Shown: one piece after another, positions 18,142-26,786 of the stretch | How the letters are laid out: the number at the start of each line of letters is the position of its first letter | Position numbering within the stretch: position 1 is the first letter of the stretch | Source: Acidobacteriota bacterium | GTDB taxonomy: Bacteria; Acidobacteriota; Thermoanaerobaculia; Gp7-AA8 | Assembly: GCA_021781455.1 (NCBI GenBank) | Contig: JAJXWV010000063.1 | Location: forward strand, 1-49,122 | Length of the DNA: 49,122 bases | Direction: 5' to 3' | The notes under the pieces: model-generated | What the model was told of the DNA's origin: nothing | Databases searched by the model: none | Seen by the model: only the letters and a program-made list of their open reading frames with translations | Program-made: the position numbers and the translations under genes

Positions 18142-19053
18142 TTACCGCGACAGGTCCACACCCACGGCACGCAGTGCGGACGCACAATCCTGGTGCACGC
18201 GGGCCAGGGCGTCGAAGTCCTCTTCCCGCCGCATCAGCCGCCGCTGTGCCTTGGCAGCGAAGTTGACCACGCGTGCCGGGAGCGCCATGGCCTCGACGTA
18301 CGGCACGATCGTCAGGTTCGAAAAATCGTAGATGTCCGTGCGGGTTGGAGCTTCCTCGTCCTCCGACAGCAGCGCCTCGAAGGACTCAACGAAAAAGCGC
18401 CATCCGGGCGCGCGGCTCGGCTTGTCGAACAGCCAGTCGACGAAGCGTTCGCCCGCAGCTTCATCGCCGGGGTGAAGCTGCGTCAGCTGCAGCCAGCGCT
18501 CCAGCGCCTTGCGGAACTTTTCCTTGTCCCACATCGCCCCTGATTCGCGGTCGCCGTGCAGCGACGCGCGCAGGCGCTGCTCGTCCTCTTCGGAAAGTCC
18601 GAAGCCGTGCTTGTCCGCGAGGAGGTAGAGCAGTTGCTGGCGTAAGCCGGCGAAGCGGAGCGTGCGCTCCGCGTCGATCTTCAGGATGACGTCGTCGAAG
18701 GTGTCCGACCCCGCCTCGTAATCGCCGTAAAACGCCTCGGCATACGGATCGATCGCCTGCGGCTCGCGACCTTCCCGGAATGCGCTCACCGCTTCGCGCA
18801 GTTCGCTCTCCGGGATCACGGCGTGGCGGATGTACCCGAGGCTAAACCGCTGCAGCCCCACGGCGTGTTCGGCGACGCTCATGCTCCGCTCGTCGCCGTC
18901 GATGAGCCCCGCCACGTTGGAGAACGCGAGGACGAGCTCCACGTTCGCAAGCCGGCAGCGCTCCGCCAGCACCGGGGGCGGCAGCGGCTCGTCCCTGTTC
19001 AACAGGTCATTCAATGCATTCGTGTCGAGAAAGACGCGTGCGGATCGAGTCAT
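18142..19053 (-). CDS. Large PIN-like domain protein
   Basis: A 303-residue soluble protein that opens with VFLDTNALNDLLN, the first acidic motif of PIN-type ribonucleases, and continues with LANVELVLAFSNVAGLIDGD and DPYAEAFYGDYEAGSDTFDD, which carry further acidic residues. It is about twice the length of a VapC toxin, with a long helical C-terminal half (to residue 303). No antitoxin gene adjoins it. Nuclease activity is inferred from the fold only. ATG 19053 gives the PIN motif at the expected N-terminal position; no good ribosome site. It lies downstream of a broken kinase gene. Confidence 0.75.
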   Translation of the reverse strand: MTRSARVFLDTNALNDLLNRDEPLPPPVLAERCRLANVELVLAFSNVAGLIDGDERSMSVAEHAVGLQRFSLGYIRHAVIPESELREAVSAFREGREPQAIDPYAEAFYGDYEAGSDTFDDVILKIDAERTLRFAGLRQQLLYLLADKHGFGLSEEDEQRLRASLHGDRESGAMWDKEKFRKALERWLQLTQLHPGDEAAGERFVDWLFDKPSRAPGWRFFVESFEALLSEDEEAPTRTDIYDFSNLTIVPYVEAMALPARVVNFAAKAQRRLMRREEDFDALARVHQDCASALRAVGVDLSR

Positions 19054-19128
19054 GGGCAAGTGTGTGGAAACGCTGCGTGACCGCAGGGCGCTTCGGTGCT
19101 CCGAATGATGCCACAACCCCACCCGCCC

Positions 19129-20055
19129 TCACGCGGTCTGCTGCGACGGAACCACTGTGGCCGGCTCCCGGTCGCCGCTGCCACGGAAGACGCGAAGAAT
19201 CTCAGGAATGCGGATCGCGTGCGGGACGCCCAGCAGGAGCATCAACATGCCCCGGGCCGCGGAGCGCTGCGACACGTCAAAGCCGCCCGGCTGACCATCT
19301 CGCCGACGCCTTCCGCCGAGGTCTTGCGCAGCTCGATCTGATTCGGCGCTTCGGCCTGCACGTGCACGACACTGCTCGCCTGCTCGCGCCTTTCCGCAAA
19401 CGGGTCCTGGTCGCGGCTATCGAAGGCTGTTCTCGTCCGCGATCCGGCCGCAGTGTCCTTCTTGCGTTGAACGAGTGTGAAGTACGGCTGGATCTCGGTC
19501 TCATTCTTCAGCGTGTACGCTTCGCCCCAGACGACAACGGATGCGCCGAGCTTCTCGCCGAGAGCCCGTGCTTCCTCGTGCGAGCGCACCGGCTGCTTGG
19601 TTTCGTCGATCCCGGCGACGCGAACGTTCGCGGCGCCGAGCTTCGACATGATCGACCGCTCGATCAGCGCCGCCATGACGCGGCCTTCCTTCGCCGAATC
19701 CGTGTCGGGCCCGTAGAACGGAGTCACTGTCGCCGAACGAGTAGATGCGGACGACGTTTGCGTGCTCGATGGTGGCCAGCGCACGCGCCTCGCGGAGAAA
19801 GCGCGTGCGGCTCTGCGGATTCGCGGCGAGCCGCTGGGAGACGATCTCGATGGCCACGCGCCGGCCGAGGGAGAGCTCTGTGGCCAGGAAGACCTCGCCC
19901 ATGCCTCCTTCGCAGAGCCGGTGGTGGACGTCGTAGCCGGAGATCTGCGGGACGTCCTGCAGCGTGCGGGCGCGCGTCAACTCCTGAGTCGCGCACATCT
20001 CGCACTCGGTCGCTCCCGATGGCAGAGAATTCCCGCAATTCGGGCAGAAGCTCAT
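19129..20055 (-). pseudogene. Broken Ser/Thr protein kinase gene
   Basis: The reading starts at ATG 20055 with a zinc ribbon (CPNCG...CEMC, first 26 residues) and a kinase N-lobe: RLCEGGMGEVFLATE glycine loop, then VAIEIVSQRL where the invariant Lys of VAIK is Glu, then LREARALATIEHANVVRIYSFGD. At about 19720-19735 the frame shifts and the kinase catalytic loop, DFG and C-lobe are absent. The reading resumes in another frame as a non-kinase module (FYGPDTDSAKEGRVMAALIE to LGASVVVWGEAYTLKNETE), then shifts again near 19280 to a hydrophobic tail (RGMLMLLLGVPHAIRIPEIL) ending at the TGA at 19129. Loss of the catalytic half together with two frameshifts argues for true decay rather than a sequencing slip. 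Confidence 0.75.
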
Positions 20056-20154
20056 GTTGTCGCTGGCGTTTAAACTGCGTTCGAGTATACCGCCGCCCCT
20101 TGCGGCCTCGCGCCGGGCGCGGCGATATGATTGCGCCCTCAACAGGAGGATCCG

Positions 20155-21240
20155 ATGCTTAAGACCACCCTGACGCTCTGTGCCGCACTGGCCGCCACCA
20201 CGCTCTTCGCGCAGCCGGTACCGCAGACGCCGCCTCCGGCGCAGCCGGCCGCGCAGACCGCTTCGCCCGCTCAGCCGGCGGCCGCTGCTCCCGATGCTAA
20301 AAGCGCACCGTTGCCCCGCGACGAGAAGGTCGAGATGGTGACGTCCGACCTCAAGGCTCTCTCCCGCATCGCCACCCTGGCCACCGACCTGCCGGCTATG
20401 CGGCAGGTGATGCTGGCCATGATCGACGGCGACGTCGAGGCGCTGCGCGAGCGGCGTCCTGACGACACATACCGGTGGGCCTCACTGCAGCGCGAGGAGG
20501 CCTCGCGCGTCAAGGACGAGAAGACGATTGAGCGCGTTCAGAGCGAGAAAGACCTGCGCGAAGTGACATTGACGGCCCCCAACGCCTACCGCGTCGAGGT
20601 CACCGTGCCGGCCAAGCGCGACCTCCTCTCCGCAAACAATCGCGTCTACATCCGCAACATCATCGTCGACTCGACCGGATCCGACGGCAAGACCGTTCAT
20701 CACGAGATTCCGGTCAACGCGTGGGTCAACCCCGGCGACTCGAACGGCGTTCCGCTGCCGGAGATCGGCAAGAGCGTCAAGGCCACGGCCGAGTTGGGCG
20801 TGGAGAGCGGCAACAAGCGGGCCCGGGCGGAAGTCGCGCTCGTGCAGGCGAAGCTGGTCGACGATCCGGCGAGCCCGTACTTCCCGGCGGTGAATCGCCT
20901 TCTGCAGATCCGCGAGTTCGTGGTGGCCAAGGACATGAACCGCGGCCAGCTGAAGAACACCATCGACGAAGCGCTGCTGGCGATGCCGGGCGAGTTGGAG
21001 AAGCGCGCCGCCGAACAGGCTGCGGCGGCCGAACAGCGCAAACTCGAAGCCGCGAGCGGCACGAAGAAGGGCTCGATCGCCCTCGGAGACGCCACGCCCG
21101 ACGTCGTCGCCGCATTGCAGGAAGTCTCGCGCCTCCTCGGCGGAACTCTGCAGGAGCAGACCGACGCCCGCACGCGCCTGCAGGCATTGATCGATACTCT
21201 CCAGCCGAAGCCCGCCGCAGCGGCGATCCCACAGCCGTAG
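20155..21240 (+). CDS. Exported protein of unknown function
   Basis: A 361-residue protein with a signal peptide (about residues 1-21), a Pro/Ala/Gln-rich low-complexity stretch (22-58), a globular middle with VYIRNIIVDST and HHEIPVNAWVN, and a helical C-terminal half rich in Ala, Glu and Gln (about 245-345). The family is not recognised. ATG 20155 follows AGGAGGA at ideal spacing. It stands upstream of the redox cluster on the same strand, but a 760-base repeat-filled gap separates them, so a shared transcript is doubtful. Confidence 0.75.
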   Translation: MLKTTLTLCAALAATTLFAQPVPQTPPPAQPAAQTASPAQPAAAAPDAKSAPLPRDEKVEMVTSDLKALSRIATLATDLPAMRQVMLAMIDGDVEALRERRPDDTYRWASLQREEASRVKDEKTIERVQSEKDLREVTLTAPNAYRVEVTVPAKRDLLSANNRVYIRNIIVDSTGSDGKTVHHEIPVNAWVNPGDSNGVPLPEIGKSVKATAELGVESGNKRARAEVALVQAKLVDDPASPYFPAVNRLLQIREFVVAKDMNRGQLKNTIDEALLAMPGELEKRAAEQAAAAEQRKLEAASGTKKGSIALGDATPDVVAALQEVSRLLGGTLQEQTDARTRLQALIDTLQPKPAAAAIPQP

Positions 21241-21280
21241 GATCACTCGGGACCTTCTCCCCGCAGCGGGAGAGGTCCCG

Positions 21281-21764
21281 AATTGAGAATTGAGAACTTG
21301 GGGGTCGTCCGGGATTTCCGTGGGTGAGATGGGATTGGCTTCGACAGCTGGGTTCATGGCTGCTGAGTCGATCGTTTGCGGAGAGCCCCTCACCGCTAGC
21401 CGTCTGACGTCCAAGTCGCCAGTGGGGTCGAGGCGGCGGAGCCGCCGACATCATTTAGCGGCGCGCCGTCAGGCCGCCGTTCGATCGGGCCGACCCAGCG
21501 TCCGAGCACGCGCAGCGCGCGACAGATCCACGGTCTGTTTCTGCGGCCTTCTGTCGGGCACTTCGCGCCCTCGTACGCTGATGCGATCGCTTCTCCGGCG
21601 GCCTGACGGCCGCCGCTAAATTCTTACGGCGGCTACGCCGCCTTAAATCCGCCGCTCCGCGGTGGGAGTGCCCTCTTCGAAATTTCGCCGGACGCACTGA
21701 ATATCCTGAAGAACCAGAATTGAGAATTTGAGCCTTTCTCAATTCTCAATTCTCAATTCTCAAT
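21281..21764. mobile_element. Composite palindromic element with heptamer ends
   Basis: The left end carries AATTGAG twice (21281-21294). The right end carries four perfect copies of TCTCAAT (21737-21764), its reverse complement in phase. Inside are two inverted copies of the ATTTAGCGGCG...GTCAGGCCGCCG module (21453-21479 and 21596-21621) shared with 2391-2525, and GGCGGCTACGCCGCC. No gene is seen in 21241-22003. Confidence 0.75.
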
Positions 21765-21938
21765 TCCAGCCCCCCCGCCAATCGCAACAATTCATCAACC
21801 CCTGTCGGATCTCCCTACGCACAGTCGTCGATTCCCACACGCTGCGCGGCAAAACCTGCCTTCGGCCATGCCGGTCGATTCGGCCTAACACCCCACGGCG
21901 TCGGGACTTCCGACAATTTCGCGAATTCGGAAAGCGTC

Positions 21939-21954
21939 CGGCACAGCGCTTGAG
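21939..21954 (+). promoter_or_regulatory. Possible sigma-54 promoter (-24/-12)
   Basis: CGGCACAGCGCTTGAG resembles TGGCAC-N5-TTGC: the GGCAC block and TTG are present at the right spacing, but the -12 C is replaced by A. It lies about 50 bases before the first gene of the redox cluster. It is a weak match, worth noting because a sigma-54 activator is encoded at 31.1 kb. Confidence 0.3.
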
Positions 21955-22003
21955 GTTGCCCCGGTTGCGCGGCCCGATGACGGCCTCGCGATCGGAGGAA
22001 ACC

Positions 22004-22252
22004 ATGACCGCAGCGGAAGTCTTCGAGCTCAACATCGTGAACGCCCTGCTGGGACTCGCCACGCTGGTCTGCATTCTGGCCGTCGTGTGGGGAGTGGTCT
22101 CGGAAGTTGCGGCGCGGATGCGCGCACGCGTGAACGCCTACGCCGACAGCCACACCTTCGCCATGCCGGAGCTCGGCCTGACGATGGCTGACGGCGGCGA
22201 GAAGGTCGACGCAAAGGCCGACGAGAAGAAGGACGACGAGGCGAAGAAGTAA
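22004..22252 (+). CDS. Small membrane protein of the redox cluster
   Basis: An 82-residue protein with one membrane helix (about residues 10-33, VNALLGLATLVCILAVVWGV) and a charged C-terminal tail rich in Lys, Asp and Glu. The family is not recognised. ATG 22004 follows GGAGGAAACC. It is the first gene of a closely spaced run extending to 28852, so it is likely a small accessory or anchor subunit of the membrane redox complex. That role is inferred from context only. Confidence 0.7.
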   Translation: MTAAEVFELNIVNALLGLATLVCILAVVWGVVSEVAARMRARVNAYADSHTFAMPELGLTMADGGEKVDAKADEKKDDEAKK

Positions 22253-22335
22253 TCGATTCGCCAGTGGCCAGTGACCGGACGCCGGAGTGCAGAGCCGGCG
22301 CCGATCGCTCCACCGAACCATCACAGGAGCCGGCC

Positions 22336-23310
22336 ATGAAGTGTCCGTTTCTCAGAGACGTCAACGTCAAGTACTGCGAGGTGTCGGCGTATCGGAAGAT
22401 GATCCTGAGCGCCTCGACCGACACCGGCACCGAGCGGTGCTCTTCCCACAACTACGCGCAGTGCCCGGCCGCAGTGCCCCGTCTGCAGGGGCTTCCCCGC
22501 ACGGAGCGCTGCCCGTTCCTCCACCTTTCGCAGGCGGAGTTCTGCGCGGCTGCCTCGGTGACGAAGTACGTGCCAGCCACCAACGATCTGCTCTCGCGCT
22601 GCAACTCGGACGGACATCTCTACTGCGAGCTGTTCCTCACCCGTGCCGATCCCACCGGCGCGCGCCGTCCCCGGACCGTGGGCACCCACGTTCCCGCGGT
22701 GGGCGACCGCATGCCTTCCGTCGAGGGCATTCCCGTTCCGCCGCAGCTCTCCTACACGCCGAACCACATGTGGCTCGACGTCGCCGAGGACGGCTTCTGC
22801 CACGTCGGGATCGACGGCTTTGCCGCAAAAGTGATCGGCTCGGCCGAGAAGGTCACCTTCGCCACGTCCCGCGCGGTCGGCCGGCCCGTCGCCATGCTGA
22901 CCGTCAACGGCGTCGACCTGCAGATGGTCTTCCCGAATCCACTGCACCTGTCGGCAGCCAACCTCTATCTCCGCACGGCGCCGTCGAAGATGACGTCCGA
23001 TCCGTACGGTGCGGGCTGGCTGTTCGAAGGATTCGAGCCCACCGGAGCCGGTGCCACCGTCGGCTCTGCGGCGCGCGAGGGGCTCATCTCCGGCGAGCAC
23101 GCGCTGGCCTGGATGCATGCCGAGTCGGAGCGTCTGACGCAGTTCGTCCATGAGCAGGTTGCCGCGCCGTCGCCCGCCGGCGAGCAGTTCATGGCCGACG
23201 GCGGCGGTGCCGTCATCGACGGAGTGGCCGCACACCTCGATCGTCAGGGGCTCATCAATCTCATGACCGCGTTCTTTGCACCGCAGCTCACATGGCGGAG
23301 GTCGTGGTGA
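22336..23310 (+). CDS. Cys-rich GcvH-like protein without lipoyl lysine
   Basis: The 324-residue protein has two parts. Residues 1-100 contain a duplicated cysteine module, C3-x10-C14-x20-C35-x7-C43 and C59-x10-C70-x18-C89-x7-C97, each opening with CPFL; it could bind metal or Fe-S. From about residue 138 a glycine-cleavage H-protein fold follows (YTPNHMWLDV to GAGWLFEG). The lipoyl lysine of true GcvH aligns to Gly191 in TVNGVDLQMVFP, so it should not carry lipoate. A C-terminal helical tail follows. No signal peptide or membrane helix is seen. ATG 22336 follows CAGGAG. Its end overlaps the cytochrome start by four bases (GTGA). Function unknown. Confidence 0.8.
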   Translation: MKCPFLRDVNVKYCEVSAYRKMILSASTDTGTERCSSHNYAQCPAAVPRLQGLPRTERCPFLHLSQAEFCAAASVTKYVPATNDLLSRCNSDGHLYCELFLTRADPTGARRPRTVGTHVPAVGDRMPSVEGIPVPPQLSYTPNHMWLDVAEDGFCHVGIDGFAAKVIGSAEKVTFATSRAVGRPVAMLTVNGVDLQMVFPNPLHLSAANLYLRTAPSKMTSDPYGAGWLFEGFEPTGAGATVGSAAREGLISGEHALAWMHAESERLTQFVHEQVAAPSPAGEQFMADGGGAVIDGVAAHLDRQGLINLMTAFFAPQLTWRRSW

Positions 23311-23897
23311 AACTACGCGGGTTCATCCCATTCGGTGTCGGACTGCTCGTGGCACTGGGCGGCGGATGGTTCGCCGTTCCTCGAGCGATGTACCGGCGCA
23401 CTGAGCAGCCCATCCAGTTCAGCCACAAGACCCACACCAGCGAGAAGGTGGGCATGTCCTGTCAGGACTGCCACTCCCTGAGCGCAGACGGAAAGTTCAG
23501 CGGGATTCCGCGGCTGGAGACCTGCGCCCCGTGCCATACCGAGCCGCAGGGCAAGAGCGCCGAAGAGAAGCGCCTGGTGGACGAGTACGTGTCGAAGAAC
23601 CGCGAGATTCCGTGGCTCGTCTATGCGCGGCAGCCGGAGAACGTCTACTTCTCCCATGCGCCGCACATCAAGCTCGCCGGGATCAAGTGCGAGCGTTGCC
23701 ACGGCCCGCACGGCTCGACCGGCCGCCTGCGCTCCTACGAGCAGAACCGCATCAGCACCTATGCCCGCGACGTCGAAGGCTACTCGCTGGTCAAGCTCAA
23801 CGCCGCGGACTGGCAGCAGGGCATGAAGATGAACGACTGCTCGCACTGCCACCAGCAGCGCGGCGTCCAGGAGAGTTGTCTGACGTGCCACAAGTAG
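23307..23897 (+). CDS. Membrane-anchored pentahaem cytochrome c
   Basis: A 196-residue protein with an N-terminal membrane anchor (about residues 6-26) and five CXXCH haem-c sites (CQDCH, CAPCH, CERCH, CSHCH, CLTCH) in a cytochrome c7/QrcA/ActA-like arrangement. Distal-ligand-type FSHKTH and FSHAPH motifs are also present. It would sit on the periplasmic face and pass electrons between the quinone-reactive complex and soluble cytochromes. GTG 23307 overlaps the preceding stop as GTGA with GGAGG upstream; ATG 23292 is an alternative. The gene order cytochrome, molybdopterin-family subunit, ferredoxin, NrfD follows that of qrcABCD. Confidence 0.9.
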   Translation: MKLRGFIPFGVGLLVALGGGWFAVPRAMYRRTEQPIQFSHKTHTSEKVGMSCQDCHSLSADGKFSGIPRLETCAPCHTEPQGKSAEEKRLVDEYVSKNREIPWLVYARQPENVYFSHAPHIKLAGIKCERCHGPHGSTGRLRSYEQNRISTYARDVEGYSLVKLNAADWQQGMKMNDCSHCHQQRGVQESCLTCHK

Positions 23898-23963
23898 ATC
23901 GCAGATCGCAGATCGCAGGCCGGGATTCAGCTCCCGAGACCTGACACCCGACACCCGACACCC
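23897..23963. repeat. Two heptamer arrays inside the redox operon
   Basis: Three copies of GATCGCA (23897-23917) and three copies of GACACCC (23943-23963) are separated by 25 bases. The second array abuts GGAGGA, the ribosome site of the next gene. These two words are unrelated to each other, unlike the inverted arrays elsewhere. Confidence 0.9.
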
Positions 23964-23972
23964 GGAGGACGC

Positions 23973-26012
23973 ATGAAGATGAACGTGACGCGGCGCGATG
24001 TCCTGAAGTTCGCCGGCGGCGGTGCCGTCGGAGCGATGCTCACACCGGCGCCGTGGAGGGCGATCGACGACCTGGCCATCTGGACGCAGAACTGGCGCTG
24101 GATCCCTCGACCGCCGAAGGGTCCCTCCACGATGCGCAACACCGCCTGCGCGCTCTGCCCGGCCGGGTGCGCGCTCCAGGCGCGCTGCATCGGCGGACTG
24201 CCGGTGAGCATGCACGCCGCAATCGCAGCTTCACCGCTCTGCCCGCTCGGCCTGACGGGACATCACCTTCCCTACCATCCGGCTCGCATCGCACGTCCGC
24301 AGCGCGTGATTCACGCCGGCGGCTCGACTCGGCGCATTCCGGTGCCGCTCGACACCGTCGTGATCGCAATGGCCGGCGGAATCGCGGAGGCGCGGCGCGC
24401 GTCGTGCTCCGTGGCCGTGCTGGACCTGCGCCCCGGCCGCAGCCTGTCGTGGGCGTGGCAGCGCTTTGTGGCCGCCATTTCGAACGGCGTCTACATCCCG
24501 GCACCCGGTCGCGAGGGAGCAAACCTCACCGCCCTGCAGGAAATGATCGGATCGGGCGACGGCGTCGGACTCGACCTGGACGGCGTTCGCACGATCGTCA
24601 GCTTCCGCGCGCCGCTGGCGGAGGGATGGGGACATCGAAGAGCTCTCGACCGTTTGCAGGACGGCCTGCGTCTGATCCAGGTCGAGCCGCTTCGATCGCG
24701 GACGGCCTCCGTTGCGCAGCGCTGGCTGGCGGCGAGACCGGGCAGCGAGGCCGCGCTCGCGTGCGGCATCGCCAATGTCCTGATGGCGGACAGGTCAGTT
24801 CCGTTCGACGCCAGCTACGAATGCTTCACACCGGATACCGTGTCAGCCCTGACGGGCGTGCCCGCCGATGCGATCGTCGCCACGGCGCGCGAGCTCGCGC
24901 AGAACGGGCCGTCGCTGGTGATCGCCGGCGAAGGCCTGGGACGGCACGCCGAGGAGGCCATCCTCGGTTTGAACCTGCTCCTGGGCAACAACGCCCTCGT
25001 TCCGCGGAGCGAGCTCCCGGCGCCTTACCCCGACGAAGCTCTGATCGCTCCGCAGGAGATCGATCGTGTCCCTGACCGCTCCATCGCCGTGCTGCTCGTC
25101 GACGGATCCGGGGGCGATGTTCGTTTCCCGTGGCCGCTCGTCCGCCGGAAACTGCGCGTGGACGCGCTGGTGGTCGCCCTCTCGCCGTTCTTTGCGGGAA
25201 GCGCGCAACGCGCCGACTACGTGGTTCCGGTCCTGCCGTACCTCGAGACGATTCACGAGCTGCCGACGCCGATCGACGCGCCTGCAGCAAGGCTGGCGAT
25301 CGCGGCGCCGCTGCTCCCGCCGCGCAGCAGTGCCGTCGACCCGGCCCGATTCCTGCGCGACATCGCACGCGCGTCGAGGATCGACATTCCCGGCGACTGG
25401 AAAACGAGCGAGGAGCTCATGCGCGCCCGCGTCGCCGTCATTCAGGCGAAGGGCGAAGGAACCGTCACGACGATCGCCGACGGCAGCACGAAGGCGGCCG
25501 CCGATTTCGCGTCAGCCGACGAGCTCTGGGAATCGCTGATTGCCGGGGCGGTCTGGGACGGCCAGAAGGCGACGGCGTCGTTCGCTCGCAAACGTCCGCG
25601 GCCTGCGCTGCCGCCGGAGAAGGAGCTCGTTCCCCTAAAACCGCTGATCGCCATCGCGCACATCCCCCGCGACGTCACCGCGTCCGCGGCCGTGTCGCCG
25701 GTCATGACGAAGCTTTACCAGGAATCGGGACTGCGCCGCACGGGCCACATGGTGGTGATCAATCCCGCAACGGCCGGGCAGCTGCGCCTGACCAGCGGTG
25801 CGGCGGCGCGGCTGGAGACCGCCGCCGGATCGACGCGCGTCGTGATCGCCACCGATCACGCCGTGATGCCGGGTGTCGTCGAAGTGAGCGCTGCGCCCGA
25901 TGCCGCGGCACTCGGAGAAAAGGGCGGCGGCGAAGCGTCGATGATCGACCTGCTCGTTCCCGATGCCAGCGGCTCATGGCAAAGCGTTGCTGCCCGTCTG
26001 GTGGAGGCATAG
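23973..26012 (+). CDS. Tat-exported molybdopterin oxidoreductase family subunit (QrcB/ActB-like)
   Basis: A 679-residue protein with a twin-arginine signal (TRRDVLKF, residues 6-13) and an N-terminal [4Fe-4S] motif C59-x2-C62-x3-C66-x23-C90. Molybdopterin-oxidoreductase domains follow, and a C-terminal dinucleotide-binding-like domain (TGHMVVINPATAGQLRLTSGAAA). It is short for a catalytic CISM subunit. I cannot identify a convincing Mo-ligating Ser, Cys or Sec, which fits the Qrc and alternative complex III subunits that have lost the metal. The likely role is structural and electron transfer in a quinone-linked complex on the periplasmic side. The cognate ferredoxin gene begins immediately after its stop. 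Confidence 0.85.
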   Translation: MKMNVTRRDVLKFAGGGAVGAMLTPAPWRAIDDLAIWTQNWRWIPRPPKGPSTMRNTACALCPAGCALQARCIGGLPVSMHAAIAASPLCPLGLTGHHLPYHPARIARPQRVIHAGGSTRRIPVPLDTVVIAMAGGIAEARRASCSVAVLDLRPGRSLSWAWQRFVAAISNGVYIPAPGREGANLTALQEMIGSGDGVGLDLDGVRTIVSFRAPLAEGWGHRRALDRLQDGLRLIQVEPLRSRTASVAQRWLAARPGSEAALACGIANVLMADRSVPFDASYECFTPDTVSALTGVPADAIVATARELAQNGPSLVIAGEGLGRHAEEAILGLNLLLGNNALVPRSELPAPYPDEALIAPQEIDRVPDRSIAVLLVDGSGGDVRFPWPLVRRKLRVDALVVALSPFFAGSAQRADYVVPVLPYLETIHELPTPIDAPAARLAIAAPLLPPRSSAVDPARFLRDIARASRIDIPGDWKTSEELMRARVAVIQAKGEGTVTTIADGSTKAAADFASADELWESLIAGAVWDGQKATASFARKRPRPALPPEKELVPLKPLIAIAHIPRDVTASAAVSPVMTKLYQESGLRRTGHMVVINPATAGQLRLTSGAAARLETAAGSTRVVIATDHAVMPGVVEVSAAPDAAALGEKGGGEASMIDLLVPDASGSWQSVAARLVEA

Positions 26013-26786
26013 ATGGCAACCGAACAAAAGCCGAAGTCGCGGTTCGGAATGGTGATCGACCTCGATCGCTGCAACGGATGCGGTGCCTGTGCCGCGGCCT
26101 GCGCGGTGGAGAACAACGTGCCGCCGGCGCACCCGACGGCCACCGACCGCACCGGGCTGACCTGGATGCGCGTCTACCGCGCCGACAACCGCCGCCCGTT
26201 CCCCGACAACCGCTCCGTCTACTTCCCCGTTTCCTGCCAGCACTGCGGGAACCACACGCCCTGCATGGCGGTCTGCCCGCAGAACGCCGTCGACATCAAT
26301 CCCGAGACCGGCGTGGTCAGCCAGATCCCGGTGCGCTGCCTCGGCTGCCGCTATTGCATGGCCGCCTGCCCGTTCCACGCGCGCTACTTCAACTGGTTCG
26401 ACCCCAAGTGGCCGCACGAGATGGAGAACGCCCTCAATCCCGACGTCTCCGTGCGCATGCGCGGCGTCGTCGAGAAGTGCAACTTCTGCCACTCCCGATG
26501 GCAGGCCGCCGTGGCCAGGGCCGCGGCGAACGGCAATCACGACATCGATCCCGCAGACTACGTTCCGGCCTGCGTCGAGGCCTGCCCGGAGAAGGCCATG
26601 ACCTTCGGCAACCTCGACGATCCGAAGAGCGAAGTGGCCAGGCAGTCGAAGGCGCCTATCGTTTTCCGGCTCCTGGCCAGGCTCAACACCGACCCCAAGG
26701 TCTACTACCGGTCCGACCGCGACTGGGTGCGCCGCCTCGGCGACACCGATGTGGCTCAGGGCGAAAGCGAGGTCTCCCGTGGATAA
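26013..26786 (+). CDS. Four-cluster ferredoxin subunit (QrcC/PsrB-like)
   Basis: A 257-residue electron-transfer subunit with cysteine groups for four [4Fe-4S] clusters: CNGCGACAAAC, CQHCGNHTPCMAVCP, CLGCRYCMAACP, and CNFC paired with a later CVEACP. It would carry electrons between the NrfD-type membrane subunit and the molybdopterin-family subunit. It starts directly after the preceding stop codon. Its last eight bases overlap the start of the NrfD-like gene, which indicates tight co-translation. Confidence 0.93.
   Translation: MATEQKPKSRFGMVIDLDRCNGCGACAAACAVENNVPPAHPTATDRTGLTWMRVYRADNRRPFPDNRSVYFPVSCQHCGNHTPCMAVCPQNAVDINPETGVVSQIPVRCLGCRYCMAACPFHARYFNWFDPKWPHEMENALNPDVSVRMRGVVEKCNFCHSRWQAAVARAAANGNHDIDPADYVPACVEACPEKAMTFGNLDDPKSEVARQSKAPIVFRLLARLNTDPKVYYRSDRDWVRRLGDTDVAQGESEVSRG

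Noticed and set aside
18142-19053. VapC toxin
   Set aside because: It is twice the normal length and has no antitoxin partner, so it is reported only as PIN-like.
23973-26012. Catalytic molybdenum enzyme such as a formate or polysulfide dehydrogenase
   Set aside because: The subunit is short and no convincing metal-ligating Ser, Cys or Sec was seen; the gene order fits Qrc-like complexes better.
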